A model generated the notes under the pieces. It was not told where the DNA came from, made no database searches, and saw only the letters and a list, made by a program, of their open reading frames with translations. From positions 62,001-126,000 of the forward strand of contig JALHOP010000002.1 in assembly GCA_022842935.1 (NCBI GenBank): a stretch of DNA of 64,000 nucleotides. The letters are read 5' to 3'. The position numbers and the translations under genes were made by a program. Below, piece after piece: positions 25,596-33,377 of the stretch. The stretch is from Myxococcota bacterium (GTDB taxonomy: Bacteria; Myxococcota; XYA12-FULL-58-9; JALHOP01). Each line of letters starts with the position of its first letter. Positions within the stretch are counted from its first letter, which is position 1.

Positions 25596-25774
25596 GACGG
25601 CCGTCCGCCGCGTCCGAGCAGCGCCAAGTTCCCCAGAGACGCAATCGACGGCACCCAAAGCCCCACGAACATGCCTTCGTCGCGATGCCCACCAAACCAG
25701 AGGTAGACAGAGAATAGGAACGACAAGCCGGCGGCGGCGAGGATCAGGCCTTTTGCGAGCTTCAGCTTCTTCAT
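25592..25774 (-). CDS. Small membrane protein with two helices
   Basis: 60 residues beginning MKKLKLAKG, then a helix (ILAAAGLSFLFSVYLWFGG), a short loop with HRDEG, and a second apolar segment (MFVGLWVPSIASLGNLALL). A GGAG ribosome site precedes the ATG. The stop overlaps the start of the next small membrane gene. No family recognised. No operator or sigma-54 element was found upstream. It is convergent with the two-component operon. Confidence 0.6.
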   Translation of the reverse strand: MKKLKLAKGLILAAAGLSFLFSVYLWFGGHRDEGMFVGLWVPSIASLGNLALLGRGGRPS

Positions 25775-26058
25775 TCGCGGCTCCAGCGAGATTTTGGTGA
25801 GCCACGTCTGGCCACAGCGTGCGATCGCCCGTCTCGAAGCTAGTCACGCCAATCAAGACAAACAACCCGAACAGGGAGAATCGTCGGGTTTCGTGGGCAA
25901 CGTGACGGCCACCCAAATCGCTCTGGAGTGGAGCCAGGCTTTGGTCTCGTATGACGACCTGGCAGGGGGCGGGGCGGGCCGCGGATGCAACCCCGGCTTG
26001 ACGAAACTTCGATCGCGGAGACTACACTACGTCTCTAACTGCACAGACGAGGTGAGTG

Positions 26059-26364
26059 ATGGACCCAAAGCCGATTGGAGCCCCCGGCACCCCAGCACCC
26101 GCGGCACCTGCAAGCACACCGGCCGCGACGCGCTCCCTCGAAGAGATCAACAAGACGCCAGTTGCGAAGCTCACAGCGGCCGAGCTCGAGCTCGCGATCA
26201 GTAATCTGCCGTCCTGCGTGGCGGCGGCAGCCGATCGTAAGGCCAATCGCCCCTTCCGGGCGGCCTTCAACCAGACGATCTGTGATCGGGTGGCGTTGTC
26301 GCTGCGCCATCCGGTCGCTTCAGCCCTAGCGGCAGCGCCGCTCTCCGGGGTCCCACGTCCGTAA
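26059..26364 (+). CDS. Small soluble protein of unknown function
   Basis: 101 residues: an Ala/Pro-rich N-terminus (PIGAPGTPAPAAPAS) then a helical segment containing LTAAELELAISNLPSCVAAAADRKANRPFRAAFNQ. No signal peptide or known domain. GAGG lies in front of the ATG. It faces the membrane protein gene at 26383-26820 tail to tail, 18 bp apart. It is likely real because the start site is good and the reverse frames do not give a better gene, but the function is unknown. Confidence 0.5.
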   Translation: MDPKPIGAPGTPAPAAPASTPAATRSLEEINKTPVAKLTAAELELAISNLPSCVAAAADRKANRPFRAAFNQTICDRVALSLRHPVASALAAAPLSGVPRP

Positions 26365-26382
26365 GCGTGCCTTCGGGGTCGC

Positions 26383-26820
26383 TTAGCTAGCAGGACGCAA
26401 TCTTCGCTCTGGGCGGCCGAGCATGATCACGGTTGCGGCGAGGACGACGCCGAACCAGATGGCGCCGTAGAAGCACGTGGGTAGCCCAAGCGAGTAGCCC
26501 TTGTCGCTGAGCCACCAGGCCTGCAGATCCGTCGCCGAGGCGAAGAGCGCAAAGGTTACCCCGGTGCCCGAGAGAAGTGCTGACGCGACCAGCGCGTGCC
26601 CGCTCGCGACGCGGCCACGTAGAGCTACGAGTTGGACGACGACGAGCGCAAGGAAGAATGCCAGTCCGAAATAGCAAGCGGGGATCCCGTTGAGCGTCGG
26701 GCAGGGTTCTTCGAAAGCACAACTGTTCGTCGTGTAAAGCCTCGCGCTGAGGTAGCCAGAGAAGACGACCCCGACGAGCGCGAGCGGCAAAAGAAGAAAG
26801 GGAGCGGTTCGCTGGTTCAT
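26383..26820 (-). CDS. Four-helix membrane protein with duplicated G-x-P-x-C motif
   Basis: 145 residues with four membrane helices. The two halves repeat a motif at the start of a helix: NGIPACYFGLAFFL and LGLPTCFYGAIWFG. A Cys pair (SCAFEEPC) precedes the first. The spacing recalls a vitamin-K-epoxide-reductase-like fold (Cys in a loop, then G-I-P-x-x-x-x-G), but the active CxxC is absent, so this stays a hypothetical membrane protein, possibly a redox or small-molecule carrier. Just upstream is a strong sigma-54 promoter that would put the ATG at +3. The CBS gene ends 112 bp upstream on the same strand. Confidence 0.65.
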   Translation of the reverse strand: MNQRTAPFLLLPLALVGVVFSGYLSARLYTTNSCAFEEPCPTLNGIPACYFGLAFFLALVVVQLVALRGRVASGHALVASALLSGTGVTFALFASATDLQAWWLSDKGYSLGLPTCFYGAIWFGVVLAATVIMLGRPERRLRPAS

Positions 26821-26831
26821 ATCGGTACCTC

Positions 26832-26849
26832 GAGCACTGCGCGTGCCAT
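26832..26849 (-). promoter_or_regulatory. Sigma-54 promoter of the four-helix membrane protein
   Basis: Minus strand AATGGCACGCGCAGTGCT: consensus TGGCACG and GG-N10-GC. Predicted transcription start about 26822, two bases before the ATG. No clear operator copy was found 30-120 bp upstream. Confidence 0.55.
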
Positions 26850-26932
26850 TGTCGATCACCCGCGATACAGCGGACGAGCTCGGCCCGACGCGGGCCACCG
26901 ACCAACACGTCCCTTGGAGCCCCGCGTCGACT

Positions 26933-27367
26933 TCAGCGACGCGCGCTACCCGTGGGTCGGTGCGTGAGTGTGAAGCGCTTGTTGCGGGCAATCGGGCGCT
27001 CGGTGCCACGGCCCAAGAGCTCGAGCAGATCGGTTGTCGTGACGATGCCGACCAGCTCCTCTCCGCGAACGACGGGCAGACAACCAATGCTACGGCCCCG
27101 CAAAAGGTTGGCTGCGCGGCGGACTGTAGCGTCCGGCTCGATGGTGACGACATGGGCGTTCATCACGTCGCCGATGCTCTGCTTCTGTTTCGGACCACTG
27201 CGCCCGCCGAGGTCGCGCTCGGAGACGACGCCGACGATGTTCTCCGCTTCGTCGACGACGACGAGGTGATGAATCCCGGCGCCGCGCATGCGGCTCCATG
27301 CCTTGGTGGTGTCTTCGTGGGGTGAAATCGTCTCCACATTTGGTGTCATGATCTCGAACATCCGCAT
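26933..27367 (-). CDS. CBS-domain pair protein
   Basis: 144 residues: CBS1 (MRMFEIMTPNVETISPH to VGVVSERDLGG) and CBS2 (SIGDVMNAHVVTIEPD to LVGIVTTTDLLELL), ending in a basic tail. The start at 27367 is followed by the MTPN element typical of the family's N-terminus and preceded by GGGAGAAG. Transcribed away from the tandem USP gene; both appear to share the operator pair between them. Confidence 0.88.
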   Translation of the reverse strand: MRMFEIMTPNVETISPHEDTTKAWSRMRGAGIHHLVVVDEAENIVGVVSERDLGGRSGPKQKQSIGDVMNAHVVTIEPDATVRRAANLLRGRSIGCLPVVRGEELVGIVTTTDLLELLGRGTERPIARNKRFTLTHRPTGSARR

Positions 27368-27418
27368 CGGGTCTTCTCCCAGTAGAGCCCAAGACTGCGG
27401 GCTTGCGTGGGGTTGAGC

Positions 27419-27435
27419 AGCAAGGCGCGTACCAG
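27419..27435 (-). promoter_or_regulatory. Sigma-54 promoter of the CBS gene
   Basis: Minus strand CTGGTACGCGCCTTGCT: one mismatch from TGGCACG-N4-TTGCT. Transcription would start near 27408 (41-nt leader). Confidence 0.75.
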
Positions 27436-27474
27436 TCGCACCGACCGCTGCGAGGTCGTTCGCTCCACCAGCGA

Positions 27475-27519
27475 GCGCAAACAATGCGTAGCGCCCGCGG
27501 ATGCGCGCATACGGTGCGC
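27475..27519. promoter_or_regulatory. Shared operator pair between divergent CBS and USP genes
   Basis: Two exact copies, GCGCAAACAATGCGT (27475-27489) and GCGCATACGGTGCGC (27505-27519), centres exactly 30 bp apart. The left copy is 49 bp from the -24 GG of the minus promoter and the right copy 51 bp from that of the plus promoter, a symmetric layout. Confidence 0.85.
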
Positions 27520-27560
27520 CGGGTCCCTCGATGGAGCGCACGTTTGGGCACGGCAAGCAG

Positions 27561-27577
27561 TCGGCACGGTCGCTGCA
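27561..27577 (+). promoter_or_regulatory. Sigma-54 promoter of the tandem USP operon
   Basis: TCGGCACGGTCGCTGCA: GGCACG plus GG-N10-GC. The predicted transcription start (27588) is two bases before the ATG at 27590, and no Shine-Dalgarno sequence is present. Confidence 0.65.
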
Positions 27578-27589
27578 CACCAGACGCTC

Positions 27590-28909
27590 ATGATCATCAC
27601 TGCGCTTGCCTTCACCGACCGGGATCGAAGCCCCGTCTACGCCACCCGCGCGATGGCCAAGCGTCTGGGTGAGCCGGTCATGCTTGTCCACGTGTTGCCG
27701 CCCATGACCCGCGCGGCTGATGCCTCGGTCGACCGCCGCGCCCAAGCGGTCGACCGCCTGCTCGCTATCGCGGAAGATCTTCAACGCGATGGCGTCGATG
27801 TACAGCCTGAGATCCTCGACGGCGACGTCGTTGAGGCAATCCATGATTGCGCGAGCCGGCTTCGACCGACCATGGTGATTATTGGCGGACGCGATGGTGA
27901 GCCCTACCAAGGTACGAATCACGTCGCCGACCGTCTCTCGCGTCGACTCCCCTGCGGGTTCCTGGTGACGGGCCGGGCTGGCGCGCTCATCGACGGAAGC
28001 CCGGTCGCGCAGCGCCTTCGCGCATTTGTCGCCCTCGACAGAACGTCGGCGAGCGATGCTGCGATCGCACAGCTTCGCGAGCTCCGCGCCAACATACCGC
28101 TCGACTGCGACGTCATGAGCTTCTACTGGCCGCCCGATGAGCAGAGCAGACTAGGTCTTCCGCGCTCCTTGGTGCTCGAAGCAGATCCCGTGGCGGAAGG
28201 TCTGATCGTCGGCGAGCTCCGCCAGCGCATCGGCGACTTGCCCGGCGAGGGTCATCTGACCATCAAGGCCGCGCCGACCCTTGGGACACTCGGCTTGCAG
28301 ATTCCTCTGGAAGCCAAGAAGCATGGCGCGGACTTCGTATTGGTGGGTTCGCATCAGCGCGGAGCTCTCGGCGGTATCCTGCACGGCTCGGTCACGCCGC
28401 AGTTGCTCCGCGATTGTGAGGTGCCAGTCTTCTTCGCGCCACTTGCCGCGCGGGCGCCACGCGGCAGGGTGTCTGAGCCGCGACGCATCATGGTGGCGAC
28501 CGATCTGTCCGATTTTGGCAATCGCGCGATCGCCTATGCCTACGAGTACTTCCGCAATGTCGGTGGCAACGTCGAGCTGATGCATGTGCTGAACACGGAG
28601 TCGGCGACGCGTTTGCGGGCGGCGACAGACCGTTCACTCCGCTTGCTCAACGAGCCGACCGACCTCGCCATCAGCATGATGCACGGGCTCACACCAGAAT
28701 GCGCTGACACCTACGACATCAGTACCCAGGTCCATATCGAAGCTGGTGAAGAGGTCGCTCGACACGTCGTCGAGCGCGCCAAGACCATCAACGCAGACGC
28801 TATCTGCATGGCGGGTCACGGCTCGGGGCGTCTCACGACGGCTCTCGGAAGCTCGGTCGTTCACGAGGTTCTCCGCTTGGCGGACCGTCCGGTCCTGGTG
28901 GTGCGGTGA
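27590..28909 (+). CDS. Tandem universal stress protein
   Basis: 439 residues with an N-terminal USP domain (ITALAFTDRDRSPV to about 130, where IGGRDGEPYQG replaces the normal nucleotide loop), a middle region containing GSHQRGALGGILHGSVT, and a C-terminal USP domain from about 300 (RRIMVATDLSDFGNRA) ending in the loop AGHGSGRLTTALGSSV and RPVLVVR. The start at 27590 is chosen because the first beta strand begins right there; an upstream extension has no homology. The stop overlaps the next start (TGATG). Confidence 0.88.
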   Translation: MIITALAFTDRDRSPVYATRAMAKRLGEPVMLVHVLPPMTRAADASVDRRAQAVDRLLAIAEDLQRDGVDVQPEILDGDVVEAIHDCASRLRPTMVIIGGRDGEPYQGTNHVADRLSRRLPCGFLVTGRAGALIDGSPVAQRLRAFVALDRTSASDAAIAQLRELRANIPLDCDVMSFYWPPDEQSRLGLPRSLVLEADPVAEGLIVGELRQRIGDLPGEGHLTIKAAPTLGTLGLQIPLEAKKHGADFVLVGSHQRGALGGILHGSVTPQLLRDCEVPVFFAPLAARAPRGRVSEPRRIMVATDLSDFGNRAIAYAYEYFRNVGGNVELMHVLNTESATRLRAATDRSLRLLNEPTDLAISMMHGLTPECADTYDISTQVHIEAGEEVARHVVERAKTINADAICMAGHGSGRLTTALGSSVVHEVLRLADRPVLVVR

Positions 28910-29763
28910 TGGACAAGCAAACGTTACGGAGCTTTATGGGCTTGCTGGTGCTCGCTGGTGTCGTAGCCCTTCGCCTGACGCCGCGCTCTGGCGGCGATGC
29001 GGCACCCGCCGTGATGAAGAGCTATACGCACTTTTCTCAGCAGAGCGTGCATCGTCGTGGCTGCTTGGACCCCGCGTCGCGCGAGCTCAACGAAGACGTC
29101 GATGTCGTTCGTCTCTCCGTCGATGAAGAGACGACGCTGCTCGTGACCATGCACGGCTACGATGGGCTGGAGCCCGGCTTCGTTGTCACCGCTGACCAAG
29201 GTGCCGCGGCCCAGCAGAGTTGGATGCGCGAGGTTGGGTCACGGACCGGCGACGCGTTTTCGGCGACGGTCGTCCTGCCGGCCGCAGGCTCCTATGCGTT
29301 CGTCATCGCGGACCGCCGCGAGCTGACGGGCGACGAAATGGCAGCGGGTCGCGGCTGCTTCACGGTGGACTTCAAGCCGACAGCGCCGCCCCCTCTTCAG
29401 GTCCTACCGCTGGCATGGCGAGGCACAGTCGGGACTCCAATCGCATTTTCGGTACCGCGTCGCGGTCGTGACCTGACGCTCGTCGAGGTCAATCACGCTG
29501 GCGGCGACGGCGTTCTTCTCGTGTCTGTTTTCGAGGACAAAGAGTACGTGCGTAGCCTAACCATCGCCGAGAAGCACAACGCGCGCGTCATGGTATCGAG
29601 CCGCTTCGTAAACGCCCGCATACTGGTCGAAGAGGCAGCCAACTGGGGTCGTGAGCCGCTGCGCGCCATGGTGCGAGCTGTTCCCTATTCGATCGCACCC
29701 GACGCTCAGCCAATCGGCGGGCCGGATCGGCTCGCATCCGCGGCGGAAGAAGCAGGGCTGTAA
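28909..29763 (+). CDS. Exported or membrane-anchored protein of unknown function
   Basis: 284 residues. An N-terminal hydrophobic segment (about 9-21, FMGLLVLAGVVAL) acts as signal or anchor; the rest is beta-rich with patterns such as DVVRLSVDEETTLLVTMHGYDGL and AGSYAFVIADR, suggesting one or two beta-sandwich domains in the periplasm. Two Cys residues are present (about 49 and 145). I do not recognise the family. It starts in the stop codon of the tandem USP gene, so it is translated with it, and a CBS gene follows after 86 bp. Confidence 0.7.
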   Translation: MDKQTLRSFMGLLVLAGVVALRLTPRSGGDAAPAVMKSYTHFSQQSVHRRGCLDPASRELNEDVDVVRLSVDEETTLLVTMHGYDGLEPGFVVTADQGAAAQQSWMREVGSRTGDAFSATVVLPAAGSYAFVIADRRELTGDEMAAGRGCFTVDFKPTAPPPLQVLPLAWRGTVGTPIAFSVPRRGRDLTLVEVNHAGGDGVLLVSVFEDKEYVRSLTIAEKHNARVMVSSRFVNARILVEEAANWGREPLRAMVRAVPYSIAPDAQPIGGPDRLASAAEEAGL

Positions 29764-29849
29764 GGCATATGGTCGCTCGCGGCGGGAGCAAGAACCCAAA
29801 AAGCGTCGCGAGCACGGCATCACCATCAACTGCAATCAGGAGAGAGCAA

Positions 29850-30458
29850 ATGAGCCTCAAGTCCATCATGTCGACGAAGGTCGTGACGGTTCGGCCAAAC
29901 GATTTGCTAAGCACGGCAGCGCAAATGATGTTGTGGTCTGGCGGTCGTCATTTGCCGGTCGTCGACGGCGACGACCTCGTCGGCATCTTGAGCGAGGGCG
30001 ACTTGTTTCGCGCCCGCGTCGAGGTCGATCGCGCGCAGCAGTTACTCGTGCGCGACGCCATGACCAAACCCGTAAAAACGGTCGCGGAGACAGAAAGCAC
30101 CGCGGTGGCCGCTCACCGTATGGCGACGGACAAGATTGGATGCCTTCCCGTCGTACGCGACGGAAAACTCGTCGGCATCGTGACGACCACCGACGTCATG
30201 AATGCGATGGAGAGCGACAGCTTTGTGAAGCAGCGCCAGGGTTTCGACGAGGAGCTTGGTGCCGAGGTGCTTGGCTTGCGCACGCTTCGCGACCGAGCAC
30301 GCGTCAAAGCACATCTTGGCCGCATGGATCTGCTCGACGCCTGGCATGATCTCCAAGGCGACATCGCACAGGCTGAGCGGCTGATCGCGACGGCTGCAAG
30401 CAACGCGACGAGCTTCGTGCGCAAGGTGCGTCAGCGAGCCGAGACGCTACTCGTCTAG
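29850..30458 (+). CDS. CBS-domain pair protein with helical C-terminal extension
   Basis: 202 residues: CBS1 (LKSIMSTKVVTVRPND to VGILSEGDLF), CBS2 (VRDAMTKPVKTVAETE to VGIVTTTDVMNAM), then a helical tail of about 75 residues (LRTLRDRARVKAHLGRMDLLDAWHDLQ and onward) not seen in the other three CBS proteins here. The tail may be a coiled partner-binding or dimer segment. A good ribosome site (AGGAGAG) precedes the ATG. Probably the third gene of the 27590 operon. Confidence 0.87.
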   Translation: MSLKSIMSTKVVTVRPNDLLSTAAQMMLWSGGRHLPVVDGDDLVGILSEGDLFRARVEVDRAQQLLVRDAMTKPVKTVAETESTAVAAHRMATDKIGCLPVVRDGKLVGIVTTTDVMNAMESDSFVKQRQGFDEELGAEVLGLRTLRDRARVKAHLGRMDLLDAWHDLQGDIAQAERLIATAASNATSFVRKVRQRAETLLV

Positions 30459-30460
30459 CG

Positions 30461-30919
30461 TCAGGCAGCCGCCAGGGCCGGTGCGCGCACCGTGAGCACC
30501 GGACATCCCGCCATCCGTACGATCTTCTCGGCCACCGAGCCCATGAGGGCATGACCGATGCCAGTGCGTCCGTGTGTACCGACGACGACGAGATCGCACT
30601 GCATCTTACTTGCGCACGTCACGATCTCGCTCGCGATCACACCTTGCAAGAGCTCTGACGTGACCTTGCGCGCCCCCGCGCTTGCTGCCCGCTCTTTGGT
30701 CGTCTCGAGCAGCCGTGTGAGGCCGCGCAGCGTCTCGCCGAAGTGCTGCGGTGAATACGCGAGGTACGCCTCGGGCAGCATGTAATTCGGCGGTTGGAGC
30801 ACGTGCACGATGTGAAGGTTCGCGTCGAACTGTTCCGCCATCTCGGCCGCGCTCTTCACAGCCTCTTCAGACGGGCTCGAGAAGTCGGTCGCTACGAGTA
30901 TGTTCCTTATCGTGTTCAC
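30461..30919 (-). CDS. Universal stress protein, single domain
   Basis: 152 residues with the typical start IRNILVATDFSSPSEEAV and the ATP-binding loop GTHGRTGIGHALMGSVAEKIV, then CPVLTVR. Start is GTG (30919) with GAGGAG upstream. Paralog of the USP at 326-775. Its stop is 2 bp from the stop of the convergent CBS gene. It has its own sigma-54 promoter, located between it and the upstream USP gene. Confidence 0.9.
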   Translation of the reverse strand: MNTIRNILVATDFSSPSEEAVKSAAEMAEQFDANLHIVHVLQPPNYMLPEAYLAYSPQHFGETLRGLTRLLETTKERAASAGARKVTSELLQGVIASEIVTCASKMQCDLVVVGTHGRTGIGHALMGSVAEKIVRMAGCPVLTVRAPALAAA

Positions 30920-30969
30920 TGCATGTCTCCTCGATGATGTACAGCGCTGTTCGGCCGTTGGACGAGAGA

Positions 30970-30987
30970 GAGCAACAGGGATGCCAA
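30970..30987 (-). promoter_or_regulatory. Sigma-54 promoter of the single-domain USP
   Basis: Minus strand GTTGGCATCCCTGTTGCT: TTGGCA and TTGCT with GG-N10-GC. Transcription would begin near 30960, 41 nt before the GTG. Confidence 0.75.
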
Positions 30988-30988
30988 C

Positions 30989-31858
30989 TTAGGCGCCAGA
31001 CCTCGTCGCATCGGCCGAGCTGACTTGCCTCCCCGCCGGCATTTCCAGCGCTGCGAGCGCTTGAGCGCGCATTTTTTTCGCGTCTCCTCGTTCTGGTCCC
31101 CCGGTGGGCGGGCTAGCGACTGACTCAGCCCTATCGCGACTTACGCTCTCTGTCGGAGCGCCGCCCTCAGCCAATTGTCGAGGCCCATCGGTCACGAACA
31201 GCATCGGCTTGGCCGCGTCTGGAAACGGCCAGGCGGTCTCCGACTCCAACAAGCTCGCATCGAGAACGAGCAGGTCGTAGCGGCGATTTTTGGCGAGGCG
31301 CGCCGCGAAGCGGGCTCCTCCCTGCTCGAGGCTCGAGCGCAACACGGAGACATCGCACGGTAGATCCTGCCGTAGGGCGTGAGCCGCATTTAGCATCGCA
31401 CCATCCGCTTTGGCGTTGTGCGCGCAGGACACCAAGACGCGGAATCGTTCACCATCGAGCAACATCCGCAGTAGCTCGCCCGCGTGGGGCACACAGAGCA
31501 CGGGGACGTGTAACGCATCGATGAGATGACGCGCTTTGCGGCGCTGACCTGAACCGCGCGGATCACTCGGAGCGGGGCCGCCAATGACGATGAGCTTCGG
31601 ACGCACACGGCGCGCGTATTCGGTAAGCGCGGTCGTCGGTTCCCCACACAACAGCACGTGATACGCGGATGCTCCGAAACGGGTGATCTCATGTGTCGCG
31701 CGATCGAGCATCTCGCGCATGACGTGCGGTGGCGGTTCATGCTGCTCGAGCACGTGCGCCAAGATGATGGTCTCCCCCATGCGCTTGGCCAAGATGCCCG
31801 CAAGCTCACGGGCTTCGTGGTCGTGAGGTCCCAGAGCCGTTGCGACGATGATTGCCAT
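30989..31858 (-). CDS. Divergent USP-like protein with disordered C-terminus
   Basis: 289 residues. The first domain starts IIVATALGPHDHEARELAGILAKRM and ends about 125 (LHVPVLCVPH), but the nucleotide loop is changed to GGPAPSDPRGSGQ. A second, weaker USP-like half follows (FRVLVSCAHNAKADGAML to about 230, PMLFVTD). The last about 60 residues are low-complexity, charged and likely unstructured (GGPERGDAKK). It is less likely to bind ATP than its neighbours. An operator copy lies 41-55 bp upstream but no sigma-54 promoter fits between. Confidence 0.78.
   Translation of the reverse strand: MAIIVATALGPHDHEARELAGILAKRMGETIILAHVLEQHEPPPHVMREMLDRATHEITRFGASAYHVLLCGEPTTALTEYARRVRPKLIVIGGPAPSDPRGSGQRRKARHLIDALHVPVLCVPHAGELLRMLLDGERFRVLVSCAHNAKADGAMLNAAHALRQDLPCDVSVLRSSLEQGGARFAARLAKNRRYDLLVLDASLLESETAWPFPDAAKPMLFVTDGPRQLAEGGAPTESVSRDRAESVASPPTGGPERGDAKKMRAQALAALEMPAGRQVSSADATRSGA
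31037..31081. promoter_or_regulatory. Degenerate operator pair inside the upstream USP gene
   Basis: GCGCATTTTTTTCGC at 31067-31081 (one mismatch) and CGGCATTTCCAGCGC at 31037-31051 (two mismatches), centres 30 bp apart and 60-90 bp before the promoter at 30970. The 30-bp phasing is the main reason to keep them. Confidence 0.45.
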
Positions 31859-31898
31859 TTGTCCCCCCTTTTGTCTCGCGCGCCTCCCTGGTGACTGC

Positions 31899-31944
31899 GC
31901 GCAGATCTTGCGCGGCTGCGTGGCCGCAGCGCCAAAGTCTTCGC
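31899..31944. promoter_or_regulatory. Operator upstream of the divergent USP gene
   Basis: GCGCAGATCTTGCGC at 31899-31913 is exact; a two-mismatch copy sits at 31930-31944, centres 31 bp apart. The next gene on the minus strand starts at 31858, too close for a -24/-12 element with normal spacing. Confidence 0.6.
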
Positions 31945-32104
31945 CTCATCCCATGCGGTGAGCGGCACGGCAGACGGGCATGCATGCGGCAAGCCACGCT
32001 CGACTTCCGGGACGGGCGCCTGGCCCCCTTTTGACCGAGGAGCACGCAGCTCCAGCGACATACGGCGTCAGCGGGTTCCTGCTGCGTTCCGATGCGCTAT
32101 CGCA

Positions 32105-32554
32105 TCATGGAGCATCACCTGGCTTGGGCTCGATGAGGACTTCGACGTCGAGACCTTCGCGAACACTCTGAGTGACAACGCAGAAGTCCTCGAAGGTGGA
32201 TCGGCAAGCCGCAAGGCTCGCGTCGTTGGCCTCGACTGGCGGACGCAGCGTAACCCGAACCTTACCGATGCGGAGCCGCTTGTTCTGGTTGCGGACGAGC
32301 TCAACCGCGACGTCACTGGTCATGCCCTCGAGTTTCACGCCTCTTCTGCTCAAGCAGAAGGTGAGGCTCGCGGACAAGCAGTCGCCGATGGCAGCCGCGA
32401 GGATACGGGCCGGGTTCGGTCCCTTGTCAGAACCCAATGGGGGTGGCTCGTCCATGAGCAACGGGGGGTAGTGATCGTTGTCGAACGACACCTTGAACTC
32501 GTAGCCATGGCGCTGCTCGATGTGCAGCGCAAACTCGCCAACTTTGTCAGCCAT
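32105..32554 (-). CDS. OsmC family protein
   Basis: 149 residues, OsmC fold, with the two active-site Cys in the expected places: Cys59 (AAIGDCLSASLTF) and Cys125 (FEDFCVVTQSVREG). Closest to the YhfA-like group rather than to classical Ohr. Its start is 40 bp after the stop of the heme protein gene on the same strand, so both probably share a transcript. Differs strongly from the OsmC at 1171-1614. Confidence 0.85.
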   Translation of the reverse strand: MADKVGEFALHIEQRHGYEFKVSFDNDHYPPLLMDEPPPLGSDKGPNPARILAAAIGDCLSASLTFCLSRRGVKLEGMTSDVAVELVRNQNKRLRIGKVRVTLRPPVEANDASLAACRSTFEDFCVVTQSVREGLDVEVLIEPKPGDAP

Positions 32555-32594
32555 CGTCGTTCTCCCGGTTTGAGCCTACGTCAAAGAATGCCCG

Positions 32595-33131
32595 CTATTG
32601 CGAATCAACTTCGACCCAGACGAAGCCGCGCACGTCTCCCGGCTTGAAACCAACAGCCTCGTCTTGCGGATAACGTGCTGCAATTGCCGTGCGCAGCTCA
32701 TCGGGCAGATCGGTGCCATGACAGGTCGCACACATTGGCTGCGTCACGAGCGGCTCGAAATAACCGAAGCGGCCAGGCGCCAACTCGCGCAAACCTGGTT
32801 CGACACTCCCGCCGCGTGCTGCGGCATCGACCGTCGCTTGCAACCACTCGGGAGCGCGGTTGCTCGGGTTCCGCAGGCGATGTGACGTTCGCCCCACGCG
32901 CACACCCGGCGTCGCGGTCGCGCGCGTGATCGTCTGAGCCCGCCCCGAACAGACCTCTAGAGCCGCGACGGGGCCACCCCGCTGGAGTGCCTCGGTGAGC
33001 TCAGTCATTAAAGCGGACTTGAGGCGATTGGCGGCCGCGCGCGCCTGATTTTCGACTTGCTCCCGGGCGGCCAACGGCGCGCGGCTACAGGCGGCCAACA
33101 CGACGATGAAAGAAACGAGCGTTCGAGGCAC
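32595..33131 (-). CDS. DUF3365 (Tll0287-like) monoheme lipoprotein
   Basis: 178 residues. The start is GTG at 33131 with AAGGAG seven bases before. A lipoprotein signal (LVSFIVVLAAC) is followed by a helical N-terminal part and a PAS-like heme-c domain: CATCHG at 134-139 with the downstream GDVRGFVWVEV end strand typical of DUF3365. Such domains are found in sensors and small periplasmic cytochromes; here it stands alone. It may act as a redox or gas-responsive heme protein. Operators lie upstream, and a possible sigma-54 element. Confidence 0.82.
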   Translation of the reverse strand: MPRTLVSFIVVLAACSRAPLAAREQVENQARAAANRLKSALMTELTEALQRGGPVAALEVCSGRAQTITRATATPGVRVGRTSHRLRNPSNRAPEWLQATVDAAARGGSVEPGLRELAPGRFGYFEPLVTQPMCATCHGTDLPDELRTAIAARYPQDEAVGFKPGDVRGFVWVEVDSQ

Positions 33132-33178
33132 GTCAACTCCTTGAGACTGCGACTGTCGCGACGCCGTCACTGAAAGTC

Positions 33179-33195
33179 AGCTCTGGCATGACCGA
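33179..33195 (-). promoter_or_regulatory. Possible sigma-54 promoter of the DUF3365-osmC pair
   Basis: Minus strand TCGGTCATGCCAGAGCT has GG-N10-GC but only a moderate match elsewhere. It would start transcription near 33168, 37 nt before the GTG; the operator at 33226-33240 is 40 bp from its -24 GG. Confidence 0.35.
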
Positions 33196-33198
33196 CGA

Positions 33199-33270
33199 CC
33201 CCAGGTCTTGCGCGTGGCTTTGGGATCGCAGGCTTTTCGCTGCGTCCATACCGCTACGCAGGTCTTGCGT
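33199..33270. promoter_or_regulatory. Triple operator between divergent heme-protein genes
   Basis: CCCCAGGTCTTGCGC (33199-33213, one mismatch), TCGCAGGCTTTTCGC (33226-33240, one mismatch) and ACGCAGGTCTTGCGT (33256-33270, exact). The last two centres are 30 bp apart. Divergent heme-protein genes lie on either side. Confidence 0.75.
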
Positions 33271-33329
33271 CGATGGCCTCGCCAATTCAGCGACGAAAAC
33301 CCACCGCCGCAGACGGAGTCCATGCGTTC

Positions 33330-33345
33330 TGGTCCAGACATTGCA
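33330..33345 (+). promoter_or_regulatory. Sigma-54 promoter of the right-hand cytochrome gene
   Basis: TGGTCCAGACATTGCA: TGG and TTGCA with GG-N10-GC. Transcription would start near 33356, 22 nt before the ATG. Confidence 0.7.
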
Positions 33346-33377
33346 GTCCCATGGTTCATGTTCTGCGGGGGGCTTCG

